A stretch of 16,263 bases of DNA from Fomitopsis serialis (lineage: Eukaryota > Basidiomycota > Agaricomycetes > Polyporales > Fomitopsidaceae). How positions within the stretch are numbered: position 1 is the stretch's first letter; the number at the start of each line of letters is the position of its first letter. Both the position numbers and the translations under genes were made by a program. The stretch spans positions 1-16,263 of the forward strand of contig NW_025955653.1 in NCBI RefSeq assembly GCF_022376445.1. The letters run 5' to 3'. Below, in pieces: positions 10,259-16,263 of the stretch. Below the pieces are notes generated by a model. The model saw only the letters and a program-made list of their open reading frames with translations, did no database searches and was not told where the DNA came from.

Positions 10259-11208
10259 TCAGCTTTTCGTATCAGATACTCTCCTCCGTTTCGAGTCCCG
10301 CTCAGTATCGTCTTCAGGAGATGCTTCGCTTTCTTTGCGTTTGATATCCGTCCGGGCGTCTGAGTTCGCCTTTGGACCGCTGTTTGTCTGAGGTGGTGAG
10401 GACGCAGCTGCCTTCGGCTTCTTTTTGACGACCACACCCTTGAGAGACCTCTTGAGGTCTTTCTTTGCTGCTGCTGGTGCCGGTGCTTTGACTTTCGCCG
10501 GAGCAGGCTGTGGCTGAGACGGGGCACTTGGTGCAATCCCTACTGTGGGTTTGTTCGCGGCGTTCTCTCGTGCCGCGACAGCCCTGTGCAGATGGTCAGC
10601 ATCGAAACACGATCGAACAACTCCCAAACGTACTCTCTAAAGTTCTTCACCTCCTCCCCATCCATCTCTTTGCGGAGCCGTTCCTCCTCGCGTTGCTTCT
10701 CGAGCACGGAATCCAGGAACAGCACCTCATCCTCTTCCAATGCGCGGAACTGATTACCTACACTCGAAGATCAGGGAGCAGCAGACCAGTGACACGAAGA
10801 CGACACACCTAGCTTATTCCGCTCTTCCCACTCTTCTTGTTTGGCTGCCTGAAGCGCGTAAGAAGCAGCCCATCAACGCAGTGTGCCGTTGCTTACTCTG
10901 TTGGCAGCTAGTTTCTGCGGTGCTGTGTGAGGAATCAAAGAATATGTATTAGAGAGGCTGTGGTACCTCTGCTAGACTACGGCCGTCGAATGCGTCTTCT
11001 GTTGGGGGCGGTGGGGGCTCTTGCCCAAGTCTGAGAACTGTATGAGATGAAACGAGCAGTGCACGACTGCGGGAGGCTGGTACCGTGCGTATGCGGCCTT
11101 CCACTGCTCGTCGCGGCGCGCCTTTGCGGTGTCGATGTCAGACTGGGAGACAAAGCGGGAGCCTACGGCGCCCGAGGAAATTGAGGGAATGGCGTCGAGG
11201 TCGTCCAT
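10259..11208 (-). CDS. PSME3IP1/FAM192A (NIP30) domain protein
   Basis: The metazoan member binds the nuclear proteasome activator PA28-gamma. The role in fungi, which usually lack that activator, is not clear. Exons are 11208-11084, 11030-10967, 10914-10897, 10848-10809, 10757-10634 and 10583-10259, with introns of 48-53 nt; all phases agree and give 231 residues. The NIP30 domain covers about residues 15-115: SRFVSQSDIDTAKARRDEQW, EDAFDGRSLAEKLAANR, AAKQEEWEERNKLGNQFRAL and EEDEVLFLDSV, matching the order of the human protein (RFVS, RSLYERL, NMVRGLDEDE, FLDEV). The C-terminal half is Ala/Pro/Lys-rich with basic patches (KKDLKRSLKGVVVKKKPK and DSKRRR) that would suit nuclear import. Exon 3 is only 18 nt. 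The 5' end is divergent from the Srf1-like gene. Confidence 0.88.
10897..10914 (-). other. 18-nt microexon of the PSME3IP1-like gene
   Basis: The sequence aaactagctgccaacaga encodes KLAANR in phase 0. It is bounded by GCAG on the left and a GTAAGC donor on the right. It is needed to link RSLAE to AAKQEEW in the pattern expected of the NIP30 domain. Skipping it would remove six residues without changing frame. Confidence 0.8.
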
Positions 11209-11427
11209 ACTGTAATGGATAGAGGAGAGTGGCGGGCGGTTGCTCGGCTGGGCGGCAACTTGGGCTCAGGCTGGCTGAGGCGAGGGTCCTTCACTCCTCC
11301 TCCTTACGCCTCCTGTCCCGACGTCGTTTTGACGGTCGCCCACTCGCTGCCCAGCAGCGGCAGGACCAGCGCCCGCTCCTTACGCTTTATACCCTCCCTC
11401 TCCCCGCCCTAGCGTCCTGCGCTGCAA
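11209..11427. promoter_or_regulatory. Bidirectional promoter region of the PSME3IP1-like and Srf1-like genes
   Basis: A 219-bp spacer separates the two divergent ATGs. On the plus strand it is strongly pyrimidine-rich near 11370-11405, with a TTTATA element at 11386-11391, about 37 nt before the Srf1-like ATG. No clear matching element was seen for the minus-strand gene. Confidence 0.5.
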
Positions 11428-12897
11428 ATGCAGTCTGACGGCGAACCTCACCCCACAGCGTCAACCCCGTCTGTGGCCAGTTTCGCAAAGTCACACAGCG
11501 TCCGAAGCTCCCGCGCCGCGCCATCCACTATCAGGACTGTCGTCACTGCTCCCCGTTCGTACCTGTTTCCTGTCGTGCGGAAGTTGTGTGCTTAGTCGCG
11601 TTGTCTGACCCGATCAGCCTGGGCACGAGATGAGCCACCCTCACCCACCGAGGACGATCCTCGGCAGGCAGCCTCGAAAGAGAACGTCCAGCGTCCAGCG
11701 GATTCACGTCCCTCTGCCAGTGATGTGCTCTCCTACCAGTCTTCAATACTCGACGACCCCGGTCCTTCTCGATGGTGGGCGTTCACACGACATCGACCAA
11801 CATCACCCTCTCAGTCCACCCTGCTGACTGGACACCCTGCATCACCATCGCGCAGACCACTACGTGAATGGGAACGGTCGCTCTCGATTCCTTGGTTGAG
11901 TCGCTCTCAGCAGGGAAGCCCGGCCATACCGTCGGCGAATCCACCAGTCACCTCGCACAAACAAGAGCAGGAGCAGCCGGACGACACAATTCCTGCGGAC
12001 CCTTTACACGTTGACATACCTCCCCCTTCTACCACTCCTTTTACCATCGCGCAGAATGCGACGCCTGGCTGGGACAGCCCATGGAGTGCACGACCGCTGG
12101 ACTTCACGACCCGCAGCAACCGCTCGGGTGAACGTGTACAGCAGTTGACACCCGTGGACGAGCATGATAGCGAGAAAGAAAGGTTGAGCACATGGGCCAG
12201 GAGACGGAAAAGGCTTAGAGCATACATGTTGTACAACCCATATGTTCCTCTGGTACAGTCCTTGTCCTGTCGGTCTCCTTTGCCTAGACTGACATGCTGT
12301 ATCAAGCTTTTCCGCTTCATAAACATTGCATTCACAACAGCAGCTCTGGCAATTGCCATCCGCATCCGTCATTTGGAGAAGCGGAATGGTATAATGGGCG
12401 CTGTCGGCTCGTCACCGTATGTTCTTCAATTTGGCACTCAGACAGACCACACTCTGATGCGCGACCACAGAACACTTGTCATTATCTTCGCGAGCTTGAC
12501 ACTCGTTCACGTCATGGTGGCCATCTATACCGAATACTTCGGGCGTCCGGTAGGGCTGTGGCACACTTCCAGCAAGCTGGCCTACACCCTCATCGAGGTC
12601 GTCTTCATCTGCGCGTGGTCCGCGGCGCTCGCGCTCACCTTCGACAACTTCTTCACATCTTTGATTCCTTGCGCATCGCTCTCCAGCATCTCTTGGTACA
12701 ACGAACTGCCCCGCGCGACACTGCCCAACCTCACCTACCAGCTGGGCATCGAGGGGGACCACATCTGTGATAACCAGCTCGCGCTCATCTGCCTGGTCGG
12801 TGTGGGCCTCATCATGTACTGCTTCAATCTTGTCATCAGTCTCTTCCGCGTTTTCGAGAGGGCCAAGTACCACCCAGCTTCTTCACTCCCGACATGA
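11428..12897 (+). CDS. SRF1: Srf1-like four-TM membrane protein (regulator of phospholipase D family)
   Basis: Yeast Srf1 is a membrane regulator of the phospholipase D Spo14; this protein resembles that fungal family by motif and topology, judged from memory. Exons are 11428-11554, 11618-12252, 12307-12416 and 12471-12897, with phases 1, 0 and 2, giving 432 residues. Residues 1 to about 245 are polar, Ser/Pro-rich and probably cytosolic (PPWARDEPPSPTEDD, PSRWWAF, STWARRRKRLRAY). Four hydrophobic helices follow: about 255-273 (LFRFINIAFTTAALAIAI), 292-310 (TLVIIFASLTLVHVMVAIY), 327-348 (LIEVVFICAWSAALALTF) and 394-416 (LALICLVGVGLIMYCF). The motif EYFGRPVGLW between helices 2 and 3 matches the YDEYFGKPLGLR type of Srf1 proteins, and GSSP before helix 2 also fits. 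Introns 2 and 3 are each 54 nt and contain no stop, so a single long frame hides them. Confidence 0.8.
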
Positions 12898-15434
12898 CAG
12901 CAATGCCGCTTACGAGCAACTCATTCTTGCGACGGGCCTCTGCTGTCTTACGATACTAGATGGTTAATTCGCTACCGTTTGCCGCAAGTAACATACATGT
13001 TCTGGTCGGAGACATACACACACAGGGACTCTGATTGATGCATGTCTCGGTCTTCCTGCTTCTGGGTTTTCTCTCCCATTGTCCGATGCGCTGCCGTAAC
13101 ATGTACTGATATATGAAGCCACGCTAAAAACGCTGTACAAATGCAAGAGCTGATTTCGAGATCGCGCGTTGACAGTTGTACATGTTAGGACGCGCTTGCG
13201 TACTCATCGGAGCGGCGCCGTCTCAGACTAGTCTCATGCATCTTACTGCGGGGTGCACTTGCAAAGCGTACTGACCAGAACTTGATGGATGCTTACTCGG
13301 CCTGCGACAGTGAATTATCAGCGTCGTTAACTCGACTGGAGTGCGATAGTAACTAGTGACGGTTACTCCCATTTCAGGTTCCCTTTTCTAGCTCGTTCGC
13401 GCCGTCTCCATTACCAACCTGCCAGAGGACGTAGCATATGTCGTGGGAGTTGAACGTTGAACATCCTTCCCGCGACGTCGCCCTGCAAAATCGCAAGACA
13501 GACGTCGAGGGCGAGACGCCGTAACGCCGACGGCAATGTCATGCACAATACCAGAAGTGTATTTTTGCCAGCTCGCCTCACCGCGCAGCAAGCGTTTGCC
13601 CTGTCAGATTCATGCAGCTATACATAACTCACCACGTCGAAATCTACGCCAGTGGAAATGGGCGCGTATCGAGAGGACATTGTCACTGTCAGTGGTGTTG
13701 TCTGATGGAACGCGTCAAGCAGCTGTTCGTGGTCGGATCGGGCAGATATCTCGTACCGAGTCCACCGAGCAGAGGAACGGCGCTGCGATGTGCGCGCAAC
13801 CTCAATTTGCATGGCTGTGTGTGATCCACTGTCCGCTGGCGGCGGTGCATGGATCGATCCGAGGAGGGCACCGCGAGGGCACGGACGTTCTCTACCAGCT
13901 CCAAGACCACCATACTTGATCGTCTTGGTACGGAGCCATGCGCAGCGGAGGCCAAGGACCGCAGGAGGTTCGTATACGTTTCGCATGAACTGACGGGAAG
14001 CCCGCCCGCTCCGACGTCGGACGAGCAGCTGGTGGGTTCATTGCGTCCTGATATCTGGCGCTCGCTGTCAGACCGGCAACTGGTCAACTTGATGTTTTTG
14101 ATTGTTCCGATCATAATCGACCGTTGTCGACGCGGAATCGCTGGTCGATCGGATGCGAGCACGTTGTGGAGGCCATGCACGCCTAGTCGTTGACAGATGG
14201 GCGGACACTGTCATGCACCCAGCTGCGTCTCGTAAGCCGCTCCTCCACGAGACCGTCCGCGAACGCTGGAGGCCATGCTTGCCCGCGCATGCTGCGCACT
14301 GCTATGATCGGAATGAATGAGACTCATCGGAGAGGACATGTGAGTGGTACTTACATAGCGAAGATTTCCGACCCGTCATGGGCCTCGGTCATGATGCAAC
14401 TGCGGGGCAACAGGACAGATGCACTGCATGCAAACGAAGAACACCCGAGGTCAGCTTCTTCCTGACCGCGATCGCCGGGAGAGCCACAGATGCATTCGAA
14501 CTTGTGTTCACGAGGGGATTGCATACTCGGCTCGACAGTAGGCCTGGAGATCTGCCAATGAACCCGGAGTTATCACGAGACGCACTGCGTCGGAGAGGAG
14601 TTCGTTACGAGAGTCCTTCAGTGCCGCCACCAGCATTTTTGACGCAAGAGCGCTATGTGTATTGCGTTGGGCGGGTGTCTGAAGCTAGGCAAGTCTGAGA
14701 GCGTATGTGGCGCGGCTCGAGCTCAATCATGGCCACTGTCTAGAACATGCCTTCAGCGTGTACGACGTGGACCTGGACGATACTTACTCCAGGTTGACGC
14801 GTGACGTACCGCCACATAGTGCGCATCCCATTAATTCTTCACGGAACCAAAACTGGGATCTGTGCGACACATGAATGTATGGAGGGAGTCGGTCCTGGGC
14901 CTGAGCGAGCCTCATTGACATGTCCCGAGGCGCTCGACCGTGGGCCTACTATTCGGTGTGGAGCCCTAAGGAAGATCCGGCGAGGCTTTAGAACGATGCA
15001 GAAGTTGTACATGTTTCAACGACATATGGTTCTGAACCATATTCCGGCGCAGACCGGAAAGTAACAACACAGCGTCGGATGCAAAGTTGATGATTCTCGC
15101 GAGATGTCCAGTGAGAACAAATGAGGTGAGTTCTGGCATTGTTAGATGCGAACAGGAGCCGTGCTGGGTAGCGCGGATTTGTCGCGAGCCCGGGACATCG
15201 GAGCAGGACGCAAGGAGGAGTGGCGCAAGTTGAGGCGGGAGACGCTGGACGAGCGAGACGCGCTTCTCCGCGATCTCGGAGGCTACACCCGCATCAGAAA
15301 CGCCTTCTCCGAGCCGAGGTCGTCGGGGTGGTGCACATACATAACAGCCCGCCTACCTGCCTCCTTCTCCTCCATCCTGCATGTCCTTCGTCGTCCAGCA
15401 TTACCCAAATCCCCACACCAACTGCATCTCACCG
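12898..15434. other. Gene-free interval of about 2.5 kb
   Basis: No exon chain or protein family could be recognised on either strand. Frames of about 90-165 codons exist (for example 14180-13689 minus, 13849-14193 plus and 14378-14698 plus). They overlap each other on opposite strands, show no family motifs and have no splice-consistent extension. A perfect 19-bp palindrome lies at 15024-15042. A charge-rich coding-like stretch near 15200-15330 is discussed under findings. No tRNA A/B boxes, tandem arrays or transposon termini were seen by eye. It could hold decayed sequence or a lineage-specific gene that cannot be called from sequence alone. Confidence 0.5.
15024..15042. repeat. Perfect 9-bp inverted repeat with 1-nt centre
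   Basis: The sequence ATATGGTTC-T-GAACCATAT is a perfect palindrome around a single T. It could be a dimer-binding operator or a small hairpin. It lies about 340-410 bp upstream of the F-box start, in otherwise unexplained DNA. Confidence 0.75.
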
Positions 15435-16263
15435 ATGGCCTCGACCACGACATGGAACACCCTCCCGGTAGAAATGAAATTGTCTGTTGTCGATCTCCTT
15501 GATTTCCAAGACGTCAAATGCCTCTCCCTAGTCAACAGGGAGGCCTACTCGTTTACTGTGCCATCTATTTTCCGGTATGTGCGCCCGTGCTCCTGCCATC
15601 ATCATCGCAGCGCGCTGATACCCGTATGCTGCACAGCACGTCAAAATACCGACTACGAGGCACTGCGCATCTATCTGTCCTCTGTTCCAAATCGCACAAC
15701 CAGTACATCGCGACTCCATATATGCACGACGAACAGTGTTGAGCAGTTGGTTGCCCTGCCTGTCGATGGCCATCCGTTACGGACGCAGTGCTGAGCTGCT
15801 TGCTCACTGTTCCAGGTGGAACAGCTGACGCTCGACCTGGCAGCTTCGCTCACCGCACAATCATACCTGTGTTCCGCACCTGAATCCCTCACCAGCCTCA
15901 CCATCAATCATTGCGGAGATGAGCACGGGCACCATTGTCAGTCGGATTGCCCTTTCTGTTGCGAAGAGCGCGGAGAACTCATCTCAATTTGTCTCTAGGA
16001 GCGAACGCCTCGTCGTGGCCATCGCAGCGTCTCTGCCCAGCCTCTCGCAACTGTCACTCGACCGAATCACGCGGTCCGCCCTGCATGCTCACCCGAACTT
16101 GTCGGCGTGTACCCCTTCGTTCCGGTGGTAGCGGGGGATGAGGACATCCCCGACCACCCTCTCCTTGGGTCAGAGCTCCGCCTGCCCTCTCTGCTCTGCC
16201 TGCCCACCCTGAGGAGGCTCCGTATCCGCGACACCCACCTTGGCGACCCACAGTGGTCGTCGA
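15435..16263 (+). CDS. F-box/LRR-like protein, 3' partial and with a frame break
   Basis: F-box proteins recruit substrates to SCF ubiquitin ligases, and Agaricomycetes carry large families of them. Residues 7-47 form a clear F-box (WNTLPVEMKLSVVDLL, VKCLSLVNREAYSF, VPSIFR). The exon chain I can support is 15435-15574, an uncertain join to a frame ending at 15737 (DYEALRIYLSSVPN), 15816-15940 (VEQLTLDLAASL, SLTSLTINHCGDE), then 15999 onward (RLVVAIAASLPSLSQLSLDR). These repeated L-rich strands look LRR-like. Downstream, a family-like segment (ELVGVYPFVPVVAGDED, LPSLLCLPTLRRLRIRDTHL) continues to the window edge, but in another frame. The first intron is either 36 nt (15575-15610), absent, or 62 nt with a further frame problem. 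The start could also be 15381. It may be a decaying paralogue or contain sequencing errors; I cannot decide. Confidence 0.6.

Noticed and set aside
13689..14180. 164-codon minus-strand frame in the large gap
   Set aside because: No recognisable motif, frames on the other strand overlap it, and no splice-consistent extension. Open frames of this size are expected in GC-rich DNA.
14405..14470. Plus-strand CTACKRR segment resembling the start of a fungal Zn2Cys6 cluster
   Set aside because: The remaining four cysteines of the zinc cluster are absent in any frame nearby, so the resemblance is too short.
13174..15015. Shared 13-mer agttgtacatgtt near 13174 and 15003, and a 12-mer tggaggccatgc near 14167 and 14268
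   Set aside because: One or two repeats of 12-13 bp are expected by chance in a window of this size; no flanking similarity was seen.

Overview
The window reads as nuclear DNA of a filamentous basidiomycete, most likely an Agaricomycete. The genes carry many short GT-AG introns (mostly 48-65 nt), spacing is tight, both strands are used, and the products are eukaryotic housekeeping proteins: mitochondrial PDH E2, exosome Csl4, NudE, ESS2/DGCR14, a PSME3IP1/NIP30 protein and an Srf1-like membrane protein. They sit beside two families typical of Agaricomycetes, a DUF6697-like coiled-coil protein and an F-box/LRR-like protein. Gene models were built by hand by joining exons whose phases agree; names come from recognising family sequence, not from database searches.

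Layout, left to right. (1) 1-2158, minus: 3'-truncated gene with about ten exons, a coiled-coil N-terminal half and a DUF6697-like C-terminal half. (2) 2501-4131, minus: six-exon dihydrolipoyl acetyltransferase (PDH E2, 451 aa). It is divergent across 197 bp from (3) 4329-5071, plus: four-exon exosome subunit Csl4 (185 aa). (4) 5738-7846, plus: four-exon NudE dynein regulator (647 aa). (5) 8434-10090, plus: three-exon ESS2/DGCR14 splicing-associated protein (513 aa). It converges on (6) 10259-11208, minus: six-exon PSME3IP1/NIP30-domain protein (231 aa) with an 18-nt microexon. That gene is divergent across 219 bp from (7) 11428-12897, plus: four-exon Srf1-like four-TM protein (432 aa). (8) 12898-15434: about 2.5 kb in which I find no supportable gene. 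(9) 15435-16263, plus: 5' part of an F-box protein gene with at least one frame problem, running off the right edge.

The genes do not form a pathway. They cover mitochondrial carbon metabolism, RNA decay, dynein/nuclear migration, splicing, a nuclear proteasome-associated factor and membrane lipid signalling. The organisation is ordinary conserved fungal housekeeping, with two divergent pairs and one convergent pair. I see no defence system, mobile element, CRISPR array, tRNA/rRNA or biosynthetic cluster. The points most worth checking are gene-structure ones: two stop-free 54-nt introns in the Srf1-like gene, the 18-nt microexon, the broken reading frame in the F-box gene, an alternative reading of the DUF6697 gene, and candidate SxIP motifs in the NudE tail.
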